Part shown: positions 8,466 through 17,279 of the stretch, one piece after another | Layout: the number at the start of each line of letters is the position of its first letter | Position numbering within the stretch: the first letter of the stretch is position 1 | Assembly: GCA_021647585.1 (NCBI GenBank) | Contig: JAKIUK010000024.1 | Location: 1 to 52,416, forward strand | Length of the DNA: 52,416 nucleotides | From: Methylococcaceae bacterium | Lineage (GTDB): Bacteria; Pseudomonadota; Gammaproteobacteria; Methylococcales; Methylomonadaceae | Direction: 5' to 3' | Position numbers and translations under genes: made by a program | The notes under the pieces: generated by a model | The model's database searches: none | Told to the model about the DNA's origin: nothing | What the model saw: only the letters and a program-made list of their open reading frames with translations

Positions 8466-9226
8466 CACATGACCTTGTGTTCCAAAAAGTCTGTTGCCAG
8501 ACTTCTAAAATCTCTTGCCGAGCGACTTCCCGGGCGATACTCCAAAATTGTTTTACCAAAACTTGGACACTCGGCCAATAAAGCCGTTTCTCTAATTACT
8601 GTTGTTAAAACCTGTTCAGGAAAGTGTTGTAATATTGTATTTAATACGTCTTTCGATATTCTTCGTGTAGAAGCATATCTAGACATCACTAAAGAAAGTT
8701 TATAATTTTTCTTTAGCACTGTTTCAAAACGTTTAATCGTTCCCATCATATGAGACAAACCCTGTAATGCTAAAAAATCACTGGCCATAGGTATTAAAAT
8801 CTCATCTGCAGCAAACAAAGCATTAGCGACTAATACACCGGAAGAAGGTGGACAATCAATAAATACAAAATCCTGATCATCTAAATTTTCATGCAACGCT
8901 TTACGCAACAGATCGCCCCGTTTAGCGCCTCCTTCTGTCAATTGCTCAATTTCCTGTAATCTTGGCCCGGCAATAATTAATTGCAGATTATCCCTGACTG
9001 GAATCAAGTTCTGAACAATTTCTGTATTGCCCAGCATCACTTCGTCTATCCCAGACATATTTGGATTAATAACACCAAAGGAAACGGCTAAATGTCCTTG
9101 TGGATCCAGGTCGATAACAGTGACTTTTTTACCTGATTTAGCCAATGCATGAGTCAGGTTTGTCGATGTTGTGGTTTTTCCTACCCCCCCTTTTTGATTA
9201 ATTATTGCAACAACGCGTTCAGCCAT
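8465..9226 (-). CDS. ParA/Soj-like ATPase of the chemotaxis operon
   Basis: A 253-residue deviant-Walker ATPase. The N-terminus has the ParA-type P-loop (IINQKGGVGKTTTSTNLTHA), then VTVIDLDPQGHL and FIDCPPSSG. ParA-like proteins inside che operons (ParC in Vibrio, PpfA in Rhodobacter) position and segregate chemoreceptor arrays, so the same role is inferred here. No parB or parS is seen, which argues against plasmid or chromosome partitioning. Its start codon shares one base with the cheW stop (TAATG), and its stop overlaps the STAS start. Confidence 0.88.
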   Translation of the reverse strand: MAERVVAIINQKGGVGKTTTSTNLTHALAKSGKKVTVIDLDPQGHLAVSFGVINPNMSGIDEVMLGNTEIVQNLIPVRDNLQLIIAGPRLQEIEQLTEGGAKRGDLLRKALHENLDDQDFVFIDCPPSSGVLVANALFAADEILIPMASDFLALQGLSHMMGTIKRFETVLKKNYKLSLVMSRYASTRRISKDVLNTILQHFPEQVLTTVIRETALLAECPSFGKTILEYRPGSRSARDFRSLATDFLEHKVM

Positions 9227-9699
9227 TACAAATCATCAATAGCAACAAATTCTTCTGCATCTAATAATTTGTCAACATCCAGTAACATCACCATCTGTTT
9301 TTTTCCAACATACATACCACGCATATAACGGGTATCAATTTTTGATCCTAACTTTGGGCTATCTTTAATATCAATAACATTAATATCCAGTACGTCTGAA
9401 ACAGCATCCGCAACTATACCCATCACATGTGATCCTTGTGTGTTTTCAACACAAAGGACAATAACAACAGTGACCGGTGAATATTCAGTTTTTTCCATGG
9501 CAAAGCGTTCACGCAGGTCAACAATAGGTACTATTGAACCGCGTAAATTTAATGCCCCTTTAATAAAGTCGGGGGTATTTGGAATTTCTCTAACAGGCTC
9601 CCAACCTCTAATTTCCTGAACCTTAAGAATCTCTACACCATAAGACTCACCGGCAAGTTCAAACGTCAGAAATTGCTCTACCTGTATATCATTCGTCAT
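9226..9699 (-). CDS. cheW: Chemotaxis adaptor protein CheW (second copy)
   Basis: A 157-residue CheW-like domain that bridges chemoreceptors and the CheA kinase. Family motifs are clear: FLTFELAGESYGVEILKVQE, then REIPNTPDFIKGALNLRG and IVPIVDLRERF. It is closely similar to the other CheW in the operon (12486-13004), as expected for paralogues; the two copies flank the large receptor. One could serve a distinct receptor class, or the pair could fill different positions of the array. Coupled to parA by a one-base overlap. Confidence 0.94.
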   Translation of the reverse strand: MTNDIQVEQFLTFELAGESYGVEILKVQEIRGWEPVREIPNTPDFIKGALNLRGSIVPIVDLRERFAMEKTEYSPVTVVIVLCVENTQGSHVMGIVADAVSDVLDINVIDIKDSPKLGSKIDTRYMRGMYVGKKQMVMLLDVDKLLDAEEFVAIDDL

Positions 9700-9741
9700 A
9701 TTTAATGTTCCAGGTCATAATGTTTCTACTATTCACTCTGA

Positions 9742-12444
9742 TTAAAACTCTTCCCATTCATCGTCATCTGCAGAACTATAACTTGGGATAGATGCTTGCT
9801 GTGCAACAGGAGGTGCCGAGATAACAGCTTTTGATACAGCAGGACTTCCCCCACCAGAAACATGCTGTTCTATTTTGCCTAGCAATCCCACGATCTTATC
9901 TGACAAGGAGGATACAGAATTGTAATCTTGTGAGGCTCCTTGCTCATTTCCATTATTTTTACTATTGATACAAGATTGCACTTTTCCGTGCATTTCAGTA
10001 TGTAATTTTTCCAGATCAATCATTGCGGGTAAGTGCCCATAAGTAGCTAGACCAGTAGAATACAACCATTTACCTAGATCACAGTCCCTATGTGATACCG
10101 CCTGGTCTAAAGTTAAGGATTCGGAACCGTCAAGAAAGTTTCTCAACCTGGCTTTCCAGGCTAAATGCTTACTTTTCGCTAAAGCAAAATCTAGTGAACT
10201 TGATGAATGCGAAGAGGCAGGAGTCGATTGATATCCGCCTGCTGAACTTCCTCTTACTTTAAAGAATGCAAGTAGCTGGCTCATGTTGCTGGACTGATCA
10301 CTCATAGAAACACTGGCAGCAGAGGCTTGTTCTGCAAGAGCAGCATTTTGCTGGGTGATCTCATCCATTTGTGAAACAGCCTGGTTAACTTGTTCAATAC
10401 CTTGGGATTGTTCAACACTGGCTGCTGCAATTTCTGCAACTATATCGCCCACTTTCTTAATACCAGTAACGATTTCATTCAAAGACTTACCTGTTTCATT
10501 AACGAATTCGGTTCCCGACCTGACTTTTTGCACACTGGTTTGAATTAACTCTTTACTCTCTTTAGCCGCTGTTGCACTTCGTTGTGCTAGGTTTCTTACT
10601 TCTGTTGCTACTACAGAAAAGCCTCTGCCCTGTTCGCCCGCTCTGGCCGCCTCAACTGAAGCATTCAATGCCAGCAAATTAGTCTGAAACGCAATTTCAT
10701 CAATCACCCCAATGATTTCTGCTATTTGATTACTACTGTCATTAATTTCCTGCATTGCGGCTACCGCTGAATTTACAACTTCTCCTCCTTTTTCTGCCAG
10801 TTGTCTTGCAATTGTTGCAACCTGATTCGCTTGTTGTGCATTATCCGCATTATTTTTTACAGTACTGGTCAGTTCTTCCATACTGGAAGCTGTTTGCTCC
10901 AGATTTGCCGCCTGTTGCTCTGCCCGTTGTGAAAGATTATTATTGCCACTGGCAATCTCTTGCGAAGAATTATTAATAAAATCTGCAGACTCATTAATCT
11001 GCCCAACGATTTCAGCTATTTTATCTATTGAAGTATTGATATTGTTTTTACATTCCAGATAGGTCCCTTGATACTCGCTGTCAATCCGATTAGATAAGTC
11101 ACCACTAGCCATACTTTGCATAGTACTGCTGACATCGGCAAAAACATTATCAATAGTATCGGCCAACTCGTTAATACCAGAACTCAGTTTTTCAAAAAAG
11201 CCCTCTTTATCAGCCATTTCAATACGGGAACCCAATTGACCAACCTTAACACCTTCAACTATCGCCTCAATTTCCTGTTCAATTTTGACTTCGTGAGTTC
11301 TATCCAGCCACTCGACAACTGTACCAATTCGATCACCCTCCTCATTCATCACAGGATTAGCAACAAAATCCATGTGCCGTCCACCAATGACCAAATTCGC
11401 CTTCATAGTACTACTTAGCTTGGGAACCAAATCTCTTTGATGGGCAGGGTTTTTATGGAATTGATCTATATTAGCTCCTAGCAATTGATCTGCTCTAAAA
11501 TCGGGCAAATCTTTTCGTATATCAGCTTCTGCATTTTTAAATGTTTCTAACACCGTGGCATTCATGTAGATAATGTTTAAATCTGTATCTGCAACCATCA
11601 CACTGGAACTGACATTGTCCAATGCCTGCTTAATACGTGTTGACTCAGCAGCTATTTGTTTGGTATGTGCCAAATCAGCATTTAATTTCACCTGCATACC
11701 ATAAATAGCTCTATAAAGATCTCCAATCTGATCATTTCTATTCAGGTCTATGTCATTTCTATAATGACCATCCGCTAGACAATAACTGACACCAATAATC
11801 TTTTCTAAAGCGCCCCTAAATGTTTTTACCATTCCTACATTTAATAGCGTAGATAAAATGGTGAGTAGAGCAACACCGACTAAAACAGCATTATTCCCAT
11901 CCTGAAGCAACTGGAACATTAGATAACAAATAGGTAGTATAAAGCCTATTAAAGAAAGGCCTGACTTTAAGCCTATGCTCATTTCCTTCAAATTCTTGAG
12001 CATTAATGCCATGCCCTTAGGTCGCATTTCTGCTTTATTGGCATTTATTTGCTGATATAAATCTTCAGCCGCATTAATCTGTTGTCGGCTGGGGGCATAA
12101 CGTACAGACAGATATTCATCTACTCTGCCCTTTTTGTAAACCGGAGTTACATTAGCTTCAACCCAATAATAATCCCCGTTTTTTGTTCTATTTTTGACGG
12201 GAGCAGTCCAAGGAACACCCGATTTATTACATTTCCATAAGTCTTCAAAAGCTGCAGCTGGCATATCCGGGTGTCGAACAATATTATGATTTTTACCGAC
12301 TAACTCTTCTCTGGTATATCCACTAATTTGAACAAAAGCATCATTAGCATAGGTAATAATCCCCTTCAGGTTCGTTCGGGTAACAAGGATATCGCCGGCT
12401 TTCATTGTCACTTCATGATCAGTGACTGGCATATTAATTTTCAT
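9742..12444 (-). CDS. PAS-containing chemoreceptor with CZB zinc domain (Aer-like)
   Basis: A 900-residue receptor. Order: an Aer-type PAS domain (about 10-125; VRHPDMPAAAFEDLWK and NGDYYWVEANVTPV), two membrane helices (about 158-200), a HAMP-like region, a second PAS domain (about 267-375), another HAMP-like stretch, the signalling hairpin (QTNLLALNASVEAARAGEQG), then a CZB domain (about 750-850) with its zinc-binding pattern (SKHLAWK, CDLGKWL, KLHTEMH). It ends EWEEF, a match to the xWxxF pentapeptide that tethers CheR and CheB. Aer-type PAS domains bind FAD or haem, so redox or oxygen sensing is likely. CZB domains bind zinc and can sense oxidants. It sits between the two cheW genes, like McpB/Aer2 in the Pseudomonas Che2 cluster. 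Confidence 0.92.
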   Translation of the reverse strand: MKINMPVTDHEVTMKAGDILVTRTNLKGIITYANDAFVQISGYTREELVGKNHNIVRHPDMPAAAFEDLWKCNKSGVPWTAPVKNRTKNGDYYWVEANVTPVYKKGRVDEYLSVRYAPSRQQINAAEDLYQQINANKAEMRPKGMALMLKNLKEMSIGLKSGLSLIGFILPICYLMFQLLQDGNNAVLVGVALLTILSTLLNVGMVKTFRGALEKIIGVSYCLADGHYRNDIDLNRNDQIGDLYRAIYGMQVKLNADLAHTKQIAAESTRIKQALDNVSSSVMVADTDLNIIYMNATVLETFKNAEADIRKDLPDFRADQLLGANIDQFHKNPAHQRDLVPKLSSTMKANLVIGGRHMDFVANPVMNEEGDRIGTVVEWLDRTHEVKIEQEIEAIVEGVKVGQLGSRIEMADKEGFFEKLSSGINELADTIDNVFADVSSTMQSMASGDLSNRIDSEYQGTYLECKNNINTSIDKIAEIVGQINESADFINNSSQEIASGNNNLSQRAEQQAANLEQTASSMEELTSTVKNNADNAQQANQVATIARQLAEKGGEVVNSAVAAMQEINDSSNQIAEIIGVIDEIAFQTNLLALNASVEAARAGEQGRGFSVVATEVRNLAQRSATAAKESKELIQTSVQKVRSGTEFVNETGKSLNEIVTGIKKVGDIVAEIAAASVEQSQGIEQVNQAVSQMDEITQQNAALAEQASAASVSMSDQSSNMSQLLAFFKVRGSSAGGYQSTPASSHSSSSLDFALAKSKHLAWKARLRNFLDGSESLTLDQAVSHRDCDLGKWLYSTGLATYGHLPAMIDLEKLHTEMHGKVQSCINSKNNGNEQGASQDYNSVSSLSDKIVGLLGKIEQHVSGGGSPAVSKAVISAPPVAQQASIPSYSSADDDEWEEF

Positions 12445-12485
12445 TGTTTATCTCCTTACCCATCAGGATTCTTACTTTTTTTGTA

Positions 12486-13004
12486 TTAACTTTCATCTTC
12501 ATTATCCAAACCATCTAATTTCAGTAATTTATTAACATCAAGTAACATCACCATCCGCTCATTAACTGATGCCAAACCATTGATGAACTCTGTACTTACC
12601 TTGGTGCCAAAATTAGGCGCTGATTGTATTGTTTTTTCTTCGACATCAATGACATCTGAAACTGAGTCAACTACAACACCCATAATTCGAGCGTGTCCTT
12701 GCTCAGCCTGTGTTTGCAAAACCACTACGACAGTGAGAGGGGTATAGGCCAAATGGCCTAATCCAAAGCGTTCACGCAAGTCAATAATTGGTACAATCGC
12801 CCCTCTAAGGTTAACCACGCCTTTTTCATAGTCAGGAACATTGGGGATACGTGAGACGGGCTCCCAGCTTCTTATTTCCTGAACCCTAAGAATATCCACA
12901 CCATATTCCTCATCGCCTAAAGTAAAGCTTAAAAACTGAACCCTATTTGCCAGTTTCATTTCTTCAGTCAGTTCAGTTCCGTTATTTTCAACTAGCTCTG
13001 CCAT
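12486..13004 (-). CDS. cheW: Chemotaxis adaptor protein CheW (first copy)
   Basis: A 172-residue CheW domain with a short N-terminal extension. Motifs: FLSFTLGDEEYGVDILRVQE, SRIPNVPDYEKGVVNLRG, IVPIIDLRERFG. It couples receptors to the histidine kinase CheA at the inner face of the membrane. It starts 16 bp after the cheA stop and is followed 41 bp later by the PAS/CZB receptor. It differs from the second CheW mainly at its N-terminus and in the C-terminal third. Confidence 0.95.
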   Translation of the reverse strand: MAELVENNGTELTEEMKLANRVQFLSFTLGDEEYGVDILRVQEIRSWEPVSRIPNVPDYEKGVVNLRGAIVPIIDLRERFGLGHLAYTPLTVVVVLQTQAEQGHARIMGVVVDSVSDVIDVEEKTIQSAPNFGTKVSTEFINGLASVNERMVMLLDVNKLLKLDGLDNEDES

Positions 13005-13020
13005 ATTGTGTTCTATGCGT

Positions 13021-15108
13021 TTATTGATTAGATAATCGAACTAATCCAGGAATATCCAGGATCAATGCAACCGACCCATCGCCAAGAATTGTCGCTCCTG
13101 ACACACCCTCTACTTTTCTATAATTCGCTTCCAGAGACTTAATCACTACTTGTTGCTGACCTAATAAATCATCAATAAATAATCCACATCGCATGCCCTG
13201 CCCTTCTACCACAACCACTAAACCCTCAGTTAACTTTGTTGCCAAAGCCGTTTTTACCTCAAAAATCTCATGCATTCGGACTATGGGCAAATATTCATTG
13301 CGCAAGCGGAAAGTTTCACCTTTGCCTGCTACCCGATTAATCATATTTTCCTTGATATTGACTGATTCTATGATAGAGCCTAAGGGGATAATAAAGCGTT
13401 CATCACCTACGGCAATAGATTGACCATCTAAAATAGCCAATGTCAACGGCAGATGAATGGCAATTGTTGTGCCTTTGCCTAACTCTGAAGTAATTTCTAT
13501 ATTGCCACCTAAAGACTGGATGTTCCTCCTGACTACATCCATACCCACTCCACGCCCAGATACGTCGGTCAGTTTTTCGGCAGTGGAAAAGCCCGCCATA
13601 AAAATCAATTCAAAGGTTTGTTTATCAGTTAATACTGTATCTCCATCGATCAAGCCTTTTTCTATCGCTTTAGCTCTCAATACATCCTTATTTAAACCCT
13701 TGCCATCATCCCTAACTTCTATGACGATCATGCCTCCCCGATGATAAGCCTCAAGAGTGACAGTTCCAGTTTCTGGTTTACCTGAAGCAGCACGCTCAGC
13801 CGGCATCTCAATACCATGATCCAGACTATTTCTAAGCAAATGTACTAAAGGATCGCTTAATAACTCTACAACAGTTTTATCGACTTCTGTATTTTCACCA
13901 ATTAAAACCAGCTCTATTTTTTTCTCTAGTTTGGTACTCAAGTCATGTACCAAACGAGGAAAACGGCCAAAAACAAAACTAATGGGCAACATACGGATAT
14001 TCATCACACTTTCTTGCAATTCTCGAGTATGACGTTCCAATTGAGCCAGACCGTTTTTTAGCTGATCTAAACGATTCAGTTCAAAGTGTTCGCCGACAAG
14101 ACTTAACATAGACTGCGTAATAACCAGTTCACCCACCATATTTATCAAAGTATCAATTTTTGCGGTATCTACCCGAATTGAACCTGATCCTTTTGCTGAT
14201 GATTTTGCAACTTCTTTGTTAGTTTTCTTTGCTTGAGGTTTATTAGCTGTTTTTACAGCTTTAACTTGAGATTGAGTTTCCGTTGTTGGTGCATGTGTTT
14301 CATCCTGGCCAGCAACAGTTGCTGCAGTTGGGTTTGGTGTTGAGGTTATCTGCGCTTTGCCAGCTTTTGCCGATAATGACTGCACAGCCAGATCACAATC
14401 TTCTTCTACCCAGTCAAAAATATCATCAATTTCTGCAGCGGAGATAGCTCCAGTAATGTTTATATCCCATGATAAATGACATTCTTCCGGGTCTAAATCA
14501 TATAAGTCAGGTACACCTTGAAAATCAACTGTTATGGTTAATTCTCCTAGACCTGAAAGCTCCCGAAACATCCTGACCGGGTCGTTACCTGTTTTAAGTA
14601 AATGCGTATGCGGACTAAATGCAATATGCCATCCCTGTTCGCCATCCTCATCTGCCTGCAGCAACTCAGTATTAATAGTTTCAACTGCAGAAGTCTCTAC
14701 AGTTACGGAATTATTTTCTTCACCATTTAGCTCAATTTCCAGTGTTTTTTTATGTTCTGCCACACTGGCTTCATCAATTTCTTGCTCATCCTGGATTGCG
14801 GTCAACATTTCTTTCAAGCAATCGACTGAACCTAAAAGCACATCGACAGCAGTTTGAGTCACTTGCCGACGTCCATCCCGCATTTCATCCAGCAAGGTTT
14901 CCATCACATGAGTAAAATCCGATACCGAAGTAAACCCGAAGGTCCCACTCCCCCCTTTTATTGAGTGTGCTGCTCTGAAGATGGTATTAATTTCTTCATC
15001 ATCAACATCTCCCATATCCAGGTTTAATAACCCCGACTCCATTGCTTCCAGCCCTTCGAAGCTTTCTTCAAAGAACACTTGATGAAACTGCGCCATATCA
15101 ATTGACAT
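13021..15108 (-). CDS. cheA: Chemotaxis histidine kinase CheA
   Basis: The central kinase of the pathway; it passes phosphate to CheY and CheB. The 695-residue protein has an N-terminal Hpt domain with the phosphorylated His48 (IFRAAHSIKGGSGTFGF), a middle domain of about 90 residues resembling the P2 response-regulator-binding domain (WHIAFSPHTHLLKTGNDPVR), a Lys/Ala/Thr-rich linker, the dimerisation helices, an HATPase domain (LLRNSLDHGIEMPAERAASG; VRDDGKGLN; GRGVGMDVVRRNIQSLGG) and a CheW-like C-terminal domain. All catalytic boxes look intact. It lies 44 bp after cheY and 16 bp before cheW. Confidence 0.97.
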   Translation of the reverse strand: MSIDMAQFHQVFFEESFEGLEAMESGLLNLDMGDVDDEEINTIFRAAHSIKGGSGTFGFTSVSDFTHVMETLLDEMRDGRRQVTQTAVDVLLGSVDCLKEMLTAIQDEQEIDEASVAEHKKTLEIELNGEENNSVTVETSAVETINTELLQADEDGEQGWHIAFSPHTHLLKTGNDPVRMFRELSGLGELTITVDFQGVPDLYDLDPEECHLSWDINITGAISAAEIDDIFDWVEEDCDLAVQSLSAKAGKAQITSTPNPTAATVAGQDETHAPTTETQSQVKAVKTANKPQAKKTNKEVAKSSAKGSGSIRVDTAKIDTLINMVGELVITQSMLSLVGEHFELNRLDQLKNGLAQLERHTRELQESVMNIRMLPISFVFGRFPRLVHDLSTKLEKKIELVLIGENTEVDKTVVELLSDPLVHLLRNSLDHGIEMPAERAASGKPETGTVTLEAYHRGGMIVIEVRDDGKGLNKDVLRAKAIEKGLIDGDTVLTDKQTFELIFMAGFSTAEKLTDVSGRGVGMDVVRRNIQSLGGNIEITSELGKGTTIAIHLPLTLAILDGQSIAVGDERFIIPLGSIIESVNIKENMINRVAGKGETFRLRNEYLPIVRMHEIFEVKTALATKLTEGLVVVVEGQGMRCGLFIDDLLGQQQVVIKSLEANYRKVEGVSGATILGDGSVALILDIPGLVRLSNQ

Positions 15109-15152
15109 AGACCATCCCGTTGTTAATAATTTTCACTTAGGAATGTTAACGA

Positions 15153-15515
15153 CTAACCCAGCACTTTCTTGATCGTTTTTAACAACTGATCAGGGTTAAA
15201 GGGTTTGACTATCCAGCCTGTTGCACCAGCCGCTTTACCCGCCTGTTTTTTGTCCATACCCGATTCTGTTGTTAACATCAGCATCGGAATAAACTTATAG
15301 TCTGGCAAACCACGCAAATCCTTAATCAGCGTGATTCCATCTTTATTGGGCATGTTGACATCAGTCACTACACAATCAAATTTTTGAGCTTGTGCTTTAT
15401 TTAAAGCATCCACGCCATCAACCGCTTCAACTACTGTATAACCAGCACCTTTTAATGTGAACGATACCATTTGTCTCATTGATGCCGAATCATCAACTGC
15501 AAGAATACTTGCCAC
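15153..15515 (-). CDS. cheY: Chemotaxis response regulator CheY
   Basis: A 120-residue stand-alone receiver domain. Acidic pocket ILAVDDSASMRQMV, phospho-acceptor Asp52 (VVTDVNMPNKDG), Thr83 (MLTTES) and Lys104 (WIVKPFNPDQ) are all present. It starts with GTG: the codon is preceded on the minus strand by a good ribosome site (aggaga, about 15522-15527) and no better ATG lies upstream. It is the first gene of the chemotaxis operon, so the operon promoter should lie in the AT-rich region just beyond 15530. No CheZ phosphatase gene is present in the window. Confidence 0.95.
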   Translation of the reverse strand: MASILAVDDSASMRQMVSFTLKGAGYTVVEAVDGVDALNKAQAQKFDCVVTDVNMPNKDGITLIKDLRGLPDYKFIPMLMLTTESGMDKKQAGKAAGATGWIVKPFNPDQLLKTIKKVLG

Positions 15516-15945
15516 TGTCTTCTCCTGATAGCCTGTTTAGTTAATAAATCTCTTACTACGCATTTCTTTAATTAAATTGTAGACTAATAATTTTATTTTT
15601 CAGTAGATCAATACAATAAAAAAATAATATTTTTTTATCCTTGGAGTCTCCAACAGGTTTGGTTGCGACCCATTGAGTCTAAAGGAACGGACTAAACAGC
15701 TTATCGAGTTTTTTCTGTACTTAGATACTGTTTCAGAGGATACAATTCCAAAAAAAAATCAATAGCGTCGAGTCGGGTTCAGTTATTGAAAGCAAAATAT
15801 AACGCCATAAAAAGTGTTGTTGTAGAACATAGAAGGAATTGCCAGGTAAATTTTTATCAGAAAACGTTTTGTGTAACTACTCGCACGTTCCAAATTTAGA
15901 AGGTGTAGGTAGCAATGTCATTAAGTTAAGCAAAGCTGAGTTTAT
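15516..15945. other. Intergenic region upstream of cheY, no gene seen
   Basis: About 430 bp, AT-rich close to cheY, presumably holding the che promoter on the minus strand. I could not pick a convincing sigma-70 or sigma-28 box by eye. No open frame has coding character. Confidence 0.4.
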
Positions 15946-16011
15946 GTAGGGTGCGTTGTACGCACCAATAACACATGCAGAAAATAGGGTGGTGCGTGGA
16001 ACGCACCCTAC
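15946..16011. repeat. Hairpin repeat with gtagggtgcg arms (family C)
   Basis: The left arm gtagggtgcgttgtacgcac (15946-15965, plus ca) and the right arm ending ggaacgcaccctac (to 16011) are reverse complements with two mismatches over 22 bp, separated by about 22 nt. It is a typical dispersed palindromic intergenic unit. No other copy is seen in the window. Confidence 0.65.
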
Positions 16012-16107
16012 AAAAAGAAATATTATTCTTAATTTAATGGCATCGGGGTAAGTAGTTATCTTTAAGTAAAGGAAAAAAGTTTCCTTATCTTTTCTATACC
16101 TTAATGA

Positions 16108-17067
16108 TTAGCCATTTTTTTTATTTAATGGTGAGGAACTAGGATGAGGCACTTTCCCTGATGGAACAACTTTAGAAGCGTGCTCTACATGTAACTCTTG
16201 ATCATCAAAAAATATATGCGGTTGAAATGCTTCCAATATTTGAGTTTTCTCCATACCACCTAAAAAGAAAATCTCATCCACATAGACCCCCCAATGTCTG
16301 AGTGTTTTTATCACTCTCATTTCTGCGGGTGCATTTCTGGCTGTCACAATTGCGATTCTTACAGGCGAAAATTCAACACTAAAAGGCAGGCGTTCCTGCA
16401 ATCTAGATAACTTTTTTAACAATGCGGCATAAGGACCTTCCTGCATAGGCTGATTCTGTTGCTGATCTTCATTTCTATTAAAACTGGCTAGGCCTTCAGA
16501 TTTATAAACAATTTCACTGCTTTCATCAAATAATACTGCATCACCATCAAAGGCAATTCTAAGCTGTCCTTCAGGGATTTTTTTATGGCTTTCTGGAGGA
16601 TCTTTTAAAATGGCCGCTGCGCATGTTTTTCCATCTATTACTTTCTGAGCATCTTTTATCGTTGTGGTTAAAAACAAATCAACATCAAAAGCTTCAAGAT
16701 AATCTATAACAGATTCTCCGCCGGTAAAAGCATGTCTGGTGATTTTTAGTTGCTTAGTTCTAATATTTTGCAGCACTCGAATCCCCGTTTCCGGGCTATT
16801 TCTTGACATCACCACAACTTCTATCAGTGGTGGTTCATCGACTGGCTGGTATTTGTTTAAATGGAGCAATGCCTTGACAAGTGGCATGCCTGTCCCATCC
16901 TCAAGTGGCTCATCTTCTCTTTCAAGCATGTATTTACGATATTCAGCGATAGCAGACTCTTTGTCCTGGCTATATTTTTCACGGAAAACCTTATCAGCCT
17001 CTTTTAAATCAAATAATGCAGTCGCTGAAATACCAATAACCAAAGTATCTGATAAATTTAATGACAT
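16108..17067 (-). CDS. Cytosolic 5'-nucleotidase family protein
   Basis: About 319 residues resembling the cytosolic 5'-nucleotidase 1 family, enzymes of the HAD type that release phosphate from nucleoside monophosphates. Recognisable blocks are LVIGISATALFDL near the start (the family's modified first Asp motif), VVVMSRNSPETGIRVLQNI, HAFTGGESVIDYLEAFDVDL, RIAFDGDAVLFDE (a DxD-type motif) and FFDDQELHVEHA near the C-terminus. I chose the ATG at 17067 because aagga lies 6 nt upstream; the TTG at 17073 would abut that site. It is a single-gene unit. Substrate preference (AMP, IMP or dNMP) cannot be read from sequence. Confidence 0.82.
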   Translation of the reverse strand: MSLNLSDTLVIGISATALFDLKEADKVFREKYSQDKESAIAEYRKYMLEREDEPLEDGTGMPLVKALLHLNKYQPVDEPPLIEVVVMSRNSPETGIRVLQNIRTKQLKITRHAFTGGESVIDYLEAFDVDLFLTTTIKDAQKVIDGKTCAAAILKDPPESHKKIPEGQLRIAFDGDAVLFDESSEIVYKSEGLASFNRNEDQQQNQPMQEGPYAALLKKLSRLQERLPFSVEFSPVRIAIVTARNAPAEMRVIKTLRHWGVYVDEIFFLGGMEKTQILEAFQPHIFFDDQELHVEHASKVVPSGKVPHPSSSPLNKKNG

Positions 17068-17192
17068 AAACAATCCTTTTAGGGAGAAGGTAATAAATAA
17101 TCATCCAATCTCACTTAACCTAAGTGAATTGTAGCATCTGCCTCTGAATGTATTAGCAGCGTATTTAACAAGCAGAGATCTTGTACTATGGC

Positions 17193-17247
17193 AATTTTGG
17201 GTTGATAGATAGATTTTTTTATAGAGCAGACTTCAGTCCGCCCTACA
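17193..17247. repeat. Dispersed repeat, family B copy 2
   Basis: Contains caattttgggttgatagat followed by agagcagacttcagtccg. Both parts have counterparts in the same order at about 3138-3354, and the second part also at 44941. It lies between the 5'-nucleotidase promoter region and the ybiT stop codon. Confidence 0.55.
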
Positions 17248-17279
17248 AGATATAACCGACATTATAATTCAAGATTTAT

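Noticed and set aside
7920..8468. GTG start at 8468 for the STAS gene
   Set aside because: The ATG at 8465 overlaps the parA stop as TGATG and is the more usual start.
8465..9226. ParA as a plasmid or chromosome partition gene
   Set aside because: No parB or parS-like repeats; it is embedded in and coupled to che genes.
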